Shown: positions 32,409-42,216 of the stretch, one piece after another
Layout of the letters: each line of letters starts with the position of its first letter
Position numbering within the stretch: the first letter of the stretch is position 1
Source: Saccharomyces mikatae IFO 1815
Lineage: Eukaryota > Ascomycota > Saccharomycetes > Saccharomycetales > Saccharomycetaceae
NCBI RefSeq assembly: GCF_947241705.1
Contig: NC_079268.1
Span: forward strand, 62,001 to 126,000
Direction: 5' to 3'
DNA: 64,000 nt
Notes under the pieces: model-generated
What the model was told of the DNA's origin: nothing
Databases searched by the model: none
What the model saw: the letters and a program-made list of their open reading frames with translations, nothing else
Translations under genes and position numbers: made by a program

Positions 32409-32439
32409 TGAAAATTTTTCATGCTTTACTAGCGATGAG
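32409..32439 (+). promoter_or_regulatory. RRPE and PAC elements of UTP14
   Basis: TGAAAATTTTTC (32409-32420, RRPE) is followed by GCGATGAG (32432-32439, PAC). The pair is the hallmark of the ribosome-biogenesis regulon (Stb3, and Dot6/Tod6 respectively) and sits about 85-115 bp before the UTP14 start, the usual distance. Confidence 0.85.
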
Positions 32440-32523
32440 TTGAAAAAACTTGGAAATTTTGTATTAAATATTCCATTATACTTCAATAAAGAAGGTGTCA
32501 AGACAAGATAGGCTAGATTGAAT

Positions 32524-35229
32524 ATGGCAAAGAAGAAGTCTAAGAGTAGATCTAAAAGTTCTAGAAGAGTTTTAGATGCTTTTCAACTTGCTGAGAGAGA
32601 GATTAATGGTGAATTCGATGATACCAGCGACAATGACAAAAGAAATGATGCCCGTCGTAATGGTACTGTTGTCAACTTGTTGAAAAGATCGAAGGGTGGT
32701 GCTGAAAGTGATGAAGATGATATTGGCACAGAATCGTTTGAAGATGAGGAGTTAAACTCGGATGAAGCTTTGGGCTCTGATGATGACTATGACGTTTTGA
32801 ACTCTAAATTCTCACAAACTATTCGTGATAAGAAGAAGAAAAACGCAGATTACGAGGACGATGAGGACGAAGGTGGGTATACCTCTATTGATGAAGAAGA
32901 CTTGATGCCATTATCGAAAGTATGGGACATGGATAGCAAAACCGTTCAGAACGGAAATGATGAAGAAGACACTTCTCTTCAACTAAAGTTGCAAGATACA
33001 GATGCCAGTACTGGATCAAGTAGCTCTGAAGTAAGTGAATCTGAATCTGAATCTGAAGATGAAGATGAGGAAGATCCATTTGACGAAATTTCAGAAGATG
33101 AAGAAGATATCGAACTAAATACAATTACCGCCAAACTGATCGATGAAACTAAAAGTAAAGTTCCAAAAAGACTGGATACTTACGGTACCGGTGAAGCTAA
33201 CGAGTATGTTCTGCCTTCTGTAAGTGCAACGAACGCATCTTCTGGGAAATTGACTTTGGCAGATATGATGAATGTTGTTGATGACAGGCAAGTCATCGAA
33301 AACGCTAATTTGCTCAAGGGTAAATCGTCAACGTACGAAGTCCCATTGCCACAGCGTATTCAACAAAGACATGAACGTAAGGCAGCGTATGAAATATCGA
33401 AACAAGAGATAAGTAAATGGAATGATATTGTCCAACAGAACAGAAGGGCAGATCACTTAACCTTCCCATTGAATAAACCGATTGAGCACAATCATGCCTC
33501 GGCTTTCACTAGAACCCAAGATGTTCCTCAAACAGAATTGCAGGAGAAGGTAGATCAAGTTTTACAAGAGAGTAATTTAGTCGACCCAGAAAAGAACTCG
33601 ACGTTTGAAGAGTTAGGCACTGCGAAGATGACACCTGAGGAAATGAGGAAGAGAACTACCGAGATGAGATTGATGAGAGAGCTGATGTTTAGAGAAGAAA
33701 GAAAAGCTAGAAGACTAAAGAAAATAAAATCCAAGACATACCGTAAGATCAAAAAGAAAGAATTAATGAAGAATAGAGAACTGGCAGATATTTCCAGTGA
33801 TGAAGACAATGAAGATCATGATATCGCTAGAGCCAAGGAAAGAATGACCTTGAAACACAAGACTAATTCTAAGTGGGCCAAAGATATGATAAAACATGGT
33901 ATGACTAATGACGCTGAAACCAGAGAAGAAATGGAGGAAATGCTAAGACAAGGTGAACGTTTAAAAGCAAAAATGCTGGATAGGAATTCCGATAACGAAA
34001 GCGATGATCGTGTGTTAACCCTAAGTGATGTTGAAAATGAAGAGGAAGAAAATGCTGACTCTGCGACGTTAAAGAGTAATTTGGGTAAGACTGGTGTGAT
34101 GAACATGGCCTTCATGAAGAATGCAGAAGCCAGAGAGAAAGAGGCAAACGAAGAAACTCTGCGTAAATTAAGAGCTGTTGAAAACAATGGTGATATCAAA
34201 CTCTTTGAAAGTGACGAAGAAGTGACAAATGGAGAAAACATTCAATTAAATAATGGCAGAAGAATATATACACCGGGTACTTTGGAGTCTAATAAAGACA
34301 TGAGTGAACTAAATGCACACACCAAAGAAGAACATGAGATTGATGAATCAAGAAGTCTGGAAAATCGACTAAAGGTTAAGAATGGTCGGCAATCTAAAAA
34401 TGTAAAGACTAATGCAGAAGGTGCAATGATTGTAGAGGAATCAAGTGATGAAGAATCCGCTCAGAAAAGTCAGAACACACCGCAAGATGATGAAGCAAAG
34501 ATCGTTAATCCTTGGTTGACCAATGAAAGTGATGAAGAAAGCATCGTCAAGAAACAGTCTTCTAAGGTTAGCATTGTTGATAAAGATAGTTCCAAAAATG
34601 CTAAAGCAATGGACAAAATGAACAAAGCTGAAATGAAGCAAAAATCCAAGAAGAAAAAGGGTAAATTAAACAATGATGAAGATCTCCTGTTAACAGCGGA
34701 TGATTCAACAAGATTAAAGATAGTGGATTCATATGGTGGCTCTGATGACGAACAAGTAGGTAATGGTTTCATATTCAAGCAGCAAGATGTCATTGCTGAA
34801 GCCTTTGCTGGTGACGACGTTGTCGCAGAATTTCAGGAGGAAAAGAAGCGAACCATTGATGATGAAGATGATAAAGAAGTTGATACTACTTTACCTGGTT
34901 GGGGTGAATGGGCTGGTGCAGGTTCTAAACCAAAAAATAAGAAGCGCAAATTTATCAAGAAGGTCAAAGGTGTCGTTAATAAAGATAAGAGAAGGGATAA
35001 GAATCTACGAGATGTGATTATAAATGAAAAAGTCAATAAAAAAAACCTGAAATATCAATCCTCCGCGGTGCCGTTCCCATTCGAAAATAGAGAACAATAT
35101 GAGAGGTCCTTACGTATGCCCATTGGCCAGGAATGGACATCGAGAGCATCTCATCAAGAGCTCATAAAACCAAGAATCATGACCAAGCCAGGACAAGTCA
35201 TTGATCCACTGAGGGCACCATTTAAATAA
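32524..35229 (+). CDS. UTP14: Small-subunit processome protein Utp14
   Basis: 901 residues from MAKKKSKSRSKSSRR; the two codons before it in frame lack an ATG. U3 snoRNP/SSU processome component needed for 18S rRNA maturation; the family activates the helicase Dhr1. It is extremely charged: acidic blocks with SESESESEDEDEE near residue 175, basic Lys/Arg helices around 390-430 (RKARRLKKIKSKTYRKIKKK), and the conserved C-terminal Utp14 region with LPGWGEWAGAG near residue 795 followed by a strongly basic segment and the terminal PGQVIDPLRAPFK. Confidence 0.96.
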   Translation: MAKKKSKSRSKSSRRVLDAFQLAEREINGEFDDTSDNDKRNDARRNGTVVNLLKRSKGGAESDEDDIGTESFEDEELNSDEALGSDDDYDVLNSKFSQTIRDKKKKNADYEDDEDEGGYTSIDEEDLMPLSKVWDMDSKTVQNGNDEEDTSLQLKLQDTDASTGSSSSEVSESESESEDEDEEDPFDEISEDEEDIELNTITAKLIDETKSKVPKRLDTYGTGEANEYVLPSVSATNASSGKLTLADMMNVVDDRQVIENANLLKGKSSTYEVPLPQRIQQRHERKAAYEISKQEISKWNDIVQQNRRADHLTFPLNKPIEHNHASAFTRTQDVPQTELQEKVDQVLQESNLVDPEKNSTFEELGTAKMTPEEMRKRTTEMRLMRELMFREERKARRLKKIKSKTYRKIKKKELMKNRELADISSDEDNEDHDIARAKERMTLKHKTNSKWAKDMIKHGMTNDAETREEMEEMLRQGERLKAKMLDRNSDNESDDRVLTLSDVENEEEENADSATLKSNLGKTGVMNMAFMKNAEAREKEANEETLRKLRAVENNGDIKLFESDEEVTNGENIQLNNGRRIYTPGTLESNKDMSELNAHTKEEHEIDESRSLENRLKVKNGRQSKNVKTNAEGAMIVEESSDEESAQKSQNTPQDDEAKIVNPWLTNESDEESIVKKQSSKVSIVDKDSSKNAKAMDKMNKAEMKQKSKKKKGKLNNDEDLLLTADDSTRLKIVDSYGGSDDEQVGNGFIFKQQDVIAEAFAGDDVVAEFQEEKKRTIDDEDDKEVDTTLPGWGEWAGAGSKPKNKKRKFIKKVKGVVNKDKRRDKNLRDVIINEKVNKKNLKYQSSAVPFPFENREQYERSLRMPIGQEWTSRASHQELIKPRIMTKPGQVIDPLRAPFK

Positions 35230-35426
35230 CCATGATACCAATAGTAAAAATGCATACGTAACACATTCCCCTCTTTTATATCTATTTATTATGCATTGTG
35301 TAAAATAATAGTATTGGAATAACTGGAAAAGAAAATCATTTAAAAAATATGTAGGTTATATACATAATTGGCTCCTTTTTTGGGTAAGTTGATTGAGATG
35401 GATGATTGGTGCGGATGATTATAGTC

Positions 35427-36179
35427 TCATAAAGCTTCTAATCTATCATTTATTTCTTGGGTGGTTAATTTTCTAAACCGGGGACCTTTATCGGTTGGAA
35501 TACCAGTGTAACCCAATAAATCAGGGTTTTCATCGCCAATAATAGCCAATTCAATAGTGTCACCATTAAACTCACCCTCCACTGACTCCTTCAGCGTTAA
35601 TAAGGCAATATGAATAGCGTCTTCCAGTTCCAATTCATCGTTCCATCTTTTCTCCAAAAATGTCTTTGCCGCCACAGACCCCTTTCCTATGGCAGTGGCC
35701 TTCCAAGGGAAGTAGGAACCAGAAGGATCTACTTGGTATAAACTGAAGCCATTAAATTCATCGTGGCCAGCAATCAGTAGTGAAACACCAAAAGGTCTGA
35801 CACCACCAGATTGTGTAGCCTCCTGCATTATCTTTGCCACTTCGGAAACCAATAATTTAGTGGGAGGATATTCACCATAAATTCGTTTATAATTTGTATG
35901 TGCTACCTTTCTTGATTTATCCACCAGAACTCTATAATCAGGCCCCATACCGGAGTATACTGCACCAATATCTGGTGTAAGTAGTGATACTTTCGAAAGT
36001 GTTTCTGATATGGCCAGTGGTGAAGAAGACTTCTTTTCTGTTGCAATTACTACACCATTAGTAGCCTTTATACCCAATGATGTGACACCTTGTTTTACTG
36101 CGGTTAAGGCGTAATCAATTTGACCCAATTTACCACTGGGAGAAAAAGTGGTCAATGAAAAGGAATATCTATCGGTCAT
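35427..36179 (-). CDS. PRE8: 20S proteasome alpha-2 subunit
   Basis: 250 residues, the family length. Non-catalytic alpha-ring subunit. The N-terminal signature is [20 protein letters not shown], and the body includes [30 protein letters not shown], and [14 protein letters not shown], all typical of proteasome alpha subunits. Regulated by the Rpn4 element upstream. Confidence 0.97.
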   Translation of the reverse strand: MTDRYSFSLTTFSPSGKLGQIDYALTAVKQGVTSLGIKATNGVVIATEKKSSSPLAISETLSKVSLLTPDIGAVYSGMGPDYRVLVDKSRKVAHTNYKRIYGEYPPTKLLVSEVAKIMQEATQSGGVRPFGVSLLIAGHDEFNGFSLYQVDPSGSYFPWKATAIGKGSVAAKTFLEKRWNDELELEDAIHIALLTLKESVEGEFNGDTIELAIIGDENPDLLGYTGIPTDKGPRFRKLTTQEINDRLEAL

Positions 36180-36290
36180 AATTATGGAACTGTATGATTG
36201 ATAACTTCTGATTTTTATACTATTAGCTAAAACGAAGAAGCACGGAATATTACACTAATATCACTCTTAGTTTATTAGTTCGGGGACAAT

Positions 36291-36299
36291 TTTGCCACC
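36291..36299 (-). promoter_or_regulatory. PACE site (Rpn4) of PRE8
   Basis: TTTGCCACC on the plus strand, i.e. GGTGGCAAA reading toward PRE8: an exact match to the proteasome-associated control element bound by Rpn4, about 115 bp before the start codon. Confidence 0.88.
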
Positions 36300-36391
36300 T
36301 TAACATGCTAATATCATTTTCCACGTTATATACTCAAAAACTAAAGAATATCGAATGACCGTGTGAATACTTAATTAATGTTGTTACCATA

Positions 36392-36430
36392 CTTATTATT
36401 ATTATTATTACTATTATTATTATTATTATA
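36392..36430. repeat. TTA trinucleotide microsatellite
   Basis: Imperfect TTA/ATT repeat of about 39 bp with one ACT interruption, in the 3' flank of RPM2. Confidence 0.8.
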
Positions 36431-36488
36431 TGATCATTGTTACTTAATATTATAATAGTGAGTTATAAAGGAAATGGAACTTCAATGG

Positions 36489-39400
36489 TCATGCTTGGAC
36501 AGGTTTTCTCTTGCTTAGGAGGGATCTGAATTCCCTGATCTTTTCGATGCTGGCATGGTTCTCATTATTGATAAAGGTTTTTTCCAAGTAGCTCAGTATC
36601 TTGTTGAGACCTTTTTGTTGCAATGAGAAGATCAGCCCATTCTGGAGGACTAGAGAGGAAGCGTTTTCGTTCAAATAAAGAGTTTCAACCAAGTTATTAA
36701 ACAACGTTGCCGGAGTAAAAGGATTTAAAAAGGACTCGACTGAGATCAAGGTCTTAAGTTCATCTATATCCAATTCAGGGGATTTCAAATAAGCTTTAAA
36801 TCTGCAGTAGTTCTTGAGCTTTTCTCTCAACTTTTCTTTCACCGATTCGTCATTGCCAATGGTGGAAGAAAACAGTCCAATAGAGTCATACAGATTGTTC
36901 AGCATTTGGCTTAAGATTTCTTTCTTGACGTTTGATGCCATTCCACCAACATTAAAGTTCAATAGCTGATCTGAATGAGCTATTAGGTTGTATGTTGATA
37001 GTAAATTTATGAAACTAGTTTGACTGGATAAGATATTGGCGAACTGTAATGTATTTTCTGGACTTTCATAATATGTGATGCTTCTATTGAAACTGTCCAG
37101 AAATAATGCAAATGTATAAAGGTCCATAGTCTTATGGGGGGTTCTCAATTTCTTTGGGGTCTTTTCAAATAGCTCGAAGGCTCCTTTCAAGTCATTCTTA
37201 TTAATCAAAAATTCTAGCTGCATATCAATTCGGGATGGTTCATTGATCTTGTCATTAAACTTTTTAGAAAGGCTTTCATATTTCTCGAATTCACCTGACC
37301 TGATACACGACTTTAGTAGAAGTTCTAAGTTTAGAACAGGAACAATATTATTATACCTTAGAATTTCGGCGTAGTAACCACCGTCAAACAACCTTTCGTA
37401 AACCAGCTCAATAGCACTTTTGTTTTCGGCTTGAATAGCAATGCTCTTGAACTTTTCGGGAAAATCACAGACTCTTATGAAATTCGACAAAGATTCACAA
37501 TTCTTAATTAATTTTACCATGGAGTCATTTCTTAAATTTGGTACAAAAACTTTACTAAATTTCGAATTATTGATTATCAGTTGGGTCAAGTTCCTGCCAG
37601 GAATTTTAGAAATCATCAAATTCACTATATTCTTCAATTCAATTGAATCAGGACATGTTTCTAAGCATTTGTCAATAACCTGTTTGTTAATAGCTCTATG
37701 AATGATCAACTCTTTATAGGTATCATAATCGAAGCAATATCCTTCTTTGCTCAACTTAGTAAATTCATTTATGCCACCTCTAGAAGAGTTTCTGATAAAA
37801 GAAGCCAAAGATAGCGGATAAGATTTATCCCAATCACCGGGATGATTGAAAAAGTTTAATAGATCTTGCCCATTAGCAGTGTCATCAAGGTTAACCATTT
37901 TCAAGGCCTGAGATACGACACCCACCAAAGCATTCGGGTCGACGTTTAATTTGTAGAAATTTTGAGCTAAGATTTTAAATTGATGTTCAATTTGGTCTCT
38001 GAACTTTAAGAGAATTTCATTGTTGCCATTTTGCAAAACCGGATAAGTGTCAAAATCGAATAACTTCGTTATTAGAATGGCATGTATCTCTAGAATGTAT
38101 GGAAAGTCCTTTATAGTCTTTGGAACTTTGACAAAGTTGTTTATGCATGATATTAAACCATTATAGCTGACCATTCCACAATTTTCTAAGTTGAAATCCT
38201 CTACAAAATTCTTAAAAAATTTTGCATGAGATATTCTGTTTAATAATGATTGTGATTGAAAACTATCAACTATCATATTTAAGAATTGGAACTTGCTAAT
38301 AGAATCGCCTTTCTTGATTAGCTCAGCGTGCGACTCAATAAATCTCATAAGATAGTCTTCGCCACATTGAATTTCTCTTAGATAATTGAAAACAAATGGA
38401 TAAATACCAATATCAAAAGAAAAGTTTTTAACAATAGATTCTTCCAAAATCTTCATTATCATTTCACTATCTTTCAATTGTAATGAGTAATCTAGCAAAG
38501 ACGTGATGATTGATTCTGTACCCATTGGATACAACAAGTAATCTGATAATTTTTGTTTTTTCAATGGAGACAAAGTCCTCTCCATGGGAAAAATATAATC
38601 ATAAATCTTTTTAGTTAAATTCCAATCTTGAAAACTGTTTGCCATGAAAACAAGATAAAATTCGTAAGAGAACTCAGGGATCCAATCTAACTTATGAAAC
38701 TTAAACCATATTTCATAAGCTTTAGGAGGGTCAACTTTACTCATCGAAATTAAGAAACTTGATAATAATAACGAAATGTTGGAAGCTAAACCATTTGAGC
38801 TTTGAATCTTGGAAACTAAATCGTCCAAAAGATTGGTGGCTAGTTCAACCTCACCAGTTTCAATGAAACTGGAAAGAATCACACTATAGATCTCGAACTG
38901 ATCATCGAACAAACCTTGGGTGGAACTGACAGAAGATAAAGACAGTCTAAAATCTTCATAAAGTTCTTTAATGGCAAACTTATCGTTCGTTAATTTAGCG
39001 TATGAAAAGCATGCTATGAAATAGAACGAATCTTTGATGAAGGCTGGAGATGATTTTATAACTTGTTGAGCTTTAGACAGCGTTATATGGCCCGGATAAA
39101 TGTTCATTGCAAGAAGATTGTAGTCCAAAACATCTTTAGAGAAATTGCGGAATTTAATTACACTTTTTTGTTTTGGATCGTTGGTGGTTGTGTTGAATAA
39201 TTCAATGGCAATTTTGTAGAAATCATTACCGTTTGGATTCTTGACTTGATAAGCTAAAATAGAACCTTTGAACAGAGACAATAGTACAATATTATAAATT
39301 TCATCAGGAGGTTTTAGTCTATTGTTTATCATGTCTTGGTAACACGTTAATAATTCATACAACTTGTTATCTAAATCGTTGTTATCCAACGGCCTCTTGC

Positions 39401-40100
39401 AAAGAGAGTCTAAAACCTTCGTGAATATCTCTAGTGGTGGAACTATATTATTTCTTTTTAACGATTGGTATAATGAGTTGATTTTGTTGTAGTTTTTTTG
39501 CTCGTAACAACGATTAATTTCGTTGATATGTGTCTGTAAATACGTGGCTTTATTCAAACATGGTTCTGTGTCTTCTTTCCAAACTGGAGATTTTTCATCC
39601 TGAAGAATATTGTACTCATTTTGTTGTTGTTGTTGTTGTTGCACTGATAATTGAGGCGTTTTTAATTGAAAATCTTGCAGGTTCCTGTTATTGAAATTCA
39701 ATGACTCGTACTGGTTTGTTGGTAAAGTGGGACCGGTAGAATAGTACCGTTGTTGGCTGTTGCTATTGATGTTGTTGTTATTTTGTTGTTGCTTGAGTAA
39801 TCGAAGAGAAACGTTTTGATTATAAAGCAATTCCTCGTGTGTTAGAGGGTTTGTAGTGTTGTTTATACACGAATCTAGGTCGTGCAGGTGCAAAACATCA
39901 TCTACATTGTTATAATTCACATTCGCTACTACGACTGGATGAGGATGTAGATGAGATGCATGAAGTACAGGGTCCGAATTTACCAAACCTTGATTTTGCC
40001 TTAGATACTGGTACGAGCTATCGAAAAAAGATGTTGCAGTTTTCTTTTGAGCGGCAGAACGATGATAACCTTTAGAGTATATGAATGATTTGAAAGCCAT
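36489..40100 (-). CDS. RPM2: Mitochondrial RNase P protein Rpm2
   Basis: 1203 residues (1202 in S. cerevisiae). Protein subunit of mitochondrial RNase P, also linked to P-bodies and nuclear transcription. The N-terminus MAFKSFIYSKGYHRSAAQKK is basic and Arg/Ser-containing, as in a mitochondrial presequence. Residues about 100-165 are rich in Asn and Gln, with QQQQQQQ. The rest is a long helical region consistent with PPR-like repeats. Divergent from UFO1 across a large gap. Confidence 0.95.
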   Translation of the reverse strand: MAFKSFIYSKGYHRSAAQKKTATSFFDSSYQYLRQNQGLVNSDPVLHASHLHPHPVVVANVNYNNVDDVLHLHDLDSCINNTTNPLTHEELLYNQNVSLRLLKQQQNNNNINSNSQQRYYSTGPTLPTNQYESLNFNNRNLQDFQLKTPQLSVQQQQQQQNEYNILQDEKSPVWKEDTEPCLNKATYLQTHINEINRCYEQKNYNKINSLYQSLKRNNIVPPLEIFTKVLDSLCKRPLDNNDLDNKLYELLTCYQDMINNRLKPPDEIYNIVLLSLFKGSILAYQVKNPNGNDFYKIAIELFNTTTNDPKQKSVIKFRNFSKDVLDYNLLAMNIYPGHITLSKAQQVIKSSPAFIKDSFYFIACFSYAKLTNDKFAIKELYEDFRLSLSSVSSTQGLFDDQFEIYSVILSSFIETGEVELATNLLDDLVSKIQSSNGLASNISLLLSSFLISMSKVDPPKAYEIWFKFHKLDWIPEFSYEFYLVFMANSFQDWNLTKKIYDYIFPMERTLSPLKKQKLSDYLLYPMGTESIITSLLDYSLQLKDSEMIMKILEESIVKNFSFDIGIYPFVFNYLREIQCGEDYLMRFIESHAELIKKGDSISKFQFLNMIVDSFQSQSLLNRISHAKFFKNFVEDFNLENCGMVSYNGLISCINNFVKVPKTIKDFPYILEIHAILITKLFDFDTYPVLQNGNNEILLKFRDQIEHQFKILAQNFYKLNVDPNALVGVVSQALKMVNLDDTANGQDLLNFFNHPGDWDKSYPLSLASFIRNSSRGGINEFTKLSKEGYCFDYDTYKELIIHRAINKQVIDKCLETCPDSIELKNIVNLMISKIPGRNLTQLIINNSKFSKVFVPNLRNDSMVKLIKNCESLSNFIRVCDFPEKFKSIAIQAENKSAIELVYERLFDGGYYAEILRYNNIVPVLNLELLLKSCIRSGEFEKYESLSKKFNDKINEPSRIDMQLEFLINKNDLKGAFELFEKTPKKLRTPHKTMDLYTFALFLDSFNRSITYYESPENTLQFANILSSQTSFINLLSTYNLIAHSDQLLNFNVGGMASNVKKEILSQMLNNLYDSIGLFSSTIGNDESVKEKLREKLKNYCRFKAYLKSPELDIDELKTLISVESFLNPFTPATLFNNLVETLYLNENASSLVLQNGLIFSLQQKGLNKILSYLEKTFINNENHASIEKIREFRSLLSKRKPVQA

Positions 40101-41234
40101 GTTTGTTGGTTTATGCTTGTGTTGCTGTTTCTATAACTATTAAATGAGATTGCTTTTTTATGCAAAATGGCTGGGTTGGGCTGTATGATTCTATATTAGT
40201 ACAAATTCTTTTGAATGATAGATTTATTAACAGACAAAAAAATGTGTCACCCTTTAAGCTTTACTTTTTTATAGTGTGTTGGTTTTTGAGTGTGATAGTA
40301 GGGGAAAAACGTACCGTTAATTTCCTTTTGCTTTCTTATAACTTTGTAAACAAACCTGCTGTTGTGCCTTATTATGTGGAAATTTTCTAACGAATCAATC
40401 TTATAAAGAATACAATTAATGGGAGAAAAGTACTATGGAAAGACGAGAGACGACTTAATTCGCGGGTTTGTAATTGACGTGTGTATGATTCGAGGAAAAC
40501 TGCCAGCTTTTGCTTTGTCATGGGGCAACTGTAAGGCACACCGAGTCTCGGCCCCGAGTGCCTGGCCAATAAGAACGTGTGTATTCGGAGCTGCCCCACT
40601 TTTTGTGCGCTCTCGCATTTCATTGGTCCGCTTGGAGGCACTCGGCGGTTAAATGCGGTTTCAAACGGAAATAAAGCCCTCGCCCATTAGAGCCGGTAAA
40701 AGGTCTACAAATATGCTAAACGTGCCGGGACATACAGTTATGCTTAAGGCCTTCCGTATGATACAATGGATGAAAGCAGAGTTGGAATAGTGTCTTCTTA
40801 TTGTTACTGACAGCAAAGCTTCAATGAGTTTTCGAAGGCAGTTGCAACTTTTGGTATTTTATCCAGGCGCGCCAACTATGAATTATTTCATGGCCTCTTG
40901 TATATGGCACTGGTTGTTCCGTATCACATAGACTAGTGTTGCTGACTTTGCCATTAATGCACTGTAAAATTCCGAATTATCTCGAAATCGGCCCTCTTTA
41001 AGTAATGGAGCATATGTTTACCCCAATTTTTGCCGCCGAAGAGTTAACCTTTGTGTTACGTGGTGTACGGCAGCGTAAATGTTTCGGAATATGAGTATAC
41101 AATGTCCGCCACAACTGCGGAACTCTAACTGATGCCTCCAATCTTCTGACTTGGCGTTATTTCAATCGTAATACTCCCTAGGTTTTATAATGGTGAACTT
41201 TCAGGACGAAATCTTTATTGCTCACAATTTAAAA

Positions 41235-41615
41235 TGTTGATAATTAGTAGTTTAGTAAGTTGTAATAATTAAGAATAGTCGTTCCTTCTTAATCTATATA
41301 AGAGAGGTATATAAAACACACGCTGATTGGGTGTATTAAACCAAAAGGTTCAGACATAAATCAGAGTGTTGATGATAAGAATTTAGTGTTAACTCATCTT
41401 CTTATATACTAAGTTCTGGACAATTAATAGATCTTTATCTTATTAGTGCAGGAAATTCTATAATTAGAATTTCCCTACTCCATTTAAATTGGTATCACCA
41501 TAAGAATGTTAGTATTAATTTACTCAACATCATTAGTATCATGTTAAAGAATGTTCGTCATCAACTACAACAATTTATATGAATAAATGTATAGTGGTAA
41601 TCACTTATTCCAACA
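41235..41615 (-). mobile_element. Solo LTR of a Ty-family retrotransposon (TGTTGG...CAACA)
   Basis: A 381-bp LTR on the minus strand, opening TGTTGGAATAAG and closing TAATTATCAACA, so both termini carry the TGTTR/YAACA inverted ends of Ty LTRs. It is flanked on both sides by the 5-bp direct repeat TAAAA (41230-41234 and 41616-41620), the duplication made by Ty integration. No internal coding region is present, so it is the product of LTR-LTR recombination. Intact ends and duplication suggest a fairly recent insertion. The interior does not match the Ty1/Ty2 delta I remember. The length is nearer to Ty4 tau or a Tsu4-like family, but the family is not settled. Confidence 0.88.
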
Positions 41616-41620
41616 TAAAA

Positions 41621-41900
41621 AATGGCATTTAATCGTCGGGCTTCCATTATTGACTAAGGTAATATCATTATGAATACAGAATATACTAGAAGTTCTCGTC
41701 GATGATCTAGCAATCTACAAAAAGGAATCAATATTTCTGCATTGTAATATACTTTTTTTTTGTTTTTACGCTGTCATTTATTCTATTACATAATCAATGA
41801 TTGCATTTCATCTTCCGCCACGTGCAATGGCTTTTTCATTATTTAATTTATCTTCTAGCACCGTATATGATAATATATAGGTAATGTTGGTTTTAGTGAT
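41621..41900 (-). mobile_element. Old delta-type (Ty1/Ty2) LTR relic
   Basis: Minus-strand sequence that aligns by eye, in order, with most of a Ty1/Ty2 delta element. It includes a stretch matching GAACTTCTAGTATATTCTGTA near its 3' end and one matching the CACCGTATATGATAATATA region near its 5' end. It is diverged, lacks clear ends, and abuts the younger LTR, suggesting that the latter landed in or beside it. Clearly ancient and non-functional. Confidence 0.8.
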
Positions 41901-42017
41901 AAACGGGACCAAAATATGATGCACTGATACATTTTTTTCGACCACGGGAAATCTTTTTTAGAACCCCTTTTGGCGTTTTGGGAAAACTATCCAGTACACA
42001 CATTTTTTTTTTTTGGT

Positions 42018-42028
42018 GGTTCGAACTC
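42018..42028 (+). promoter_or_regulatory. B-box-like sequence without a tRNA gene (candidate TFIIIC site)
   Basis: GGTTCGAACTC resembles the Pol III B-box core GGTTCGANTCC and differs mainly in the last positions. No A-box, tRNA fold or fitting T-run lies around it. S. cerevisiae has TFIIIC-only (ETC) loci; whether this is one is inference. It lies about 190 bp before UFO1 and within 120 bp of the LTR relics. Confidence 0.35.
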
Positions 42029-42216
42029 GGATGGAGGCTGTTCATTTTTTGACGTAGTTTTAATTTTCATTGCCTTGGTTTTTCCCATTCTTTACTCGCA
42101 CATGTGGCGACTTTCACTATTACTTTCAGAGATGCCTTAAAAAAGCCTAACAAGTAGGTAAATCAAGTACAGCTTAAAAAATTTGATAGGTGGCCAATAT
42201 TAGCGAGTAAGACAGT

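Larger units (their letters stand above)
36180..36488. other. PRE8 promoter / RPM2 3' region
   Basis: 309 bp. It holds the Rpn4-type site listed separately and, nearer RPM2, a TTA/ATT trinucleotide repeat at 36392-36430. No gene is visible. Confidence 0.5.
40101..42216. other. RPM2/UFO1 intergenic region
   Basis: 2.1 kb. The RPM2-proximal part (40480-40650) is GC-richer, with CCAAT boxes in both orientations (about 40566 and 40624), the inverted repeat CTCGGCCCCGAG near 40545, and TCGGCGGTTA near 40643, one base off the Ume6 URS1 core. The middle holds two LTR relics and the right part a B-box-like site, listed separately. Short frames at 40387-40652 overlap each other on both strands and look spurious. 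No tRNA gene is recognisable. Confidence 0.6.

Noticed and set aside
40387-40652. Overlapping short frames on both strands upstream of RPM2
   Set aside because: They correspond to the region of dubious S. cerevisiae ORFs. Both strands are open because the DNA is locally GC-richer; there is no sign of coding selection.
42005-42110. Possible tRNA gene around the B-box-like sequence
   Set aside because: No acceptor stem, A-box or anticodon arm can be drawn around it.
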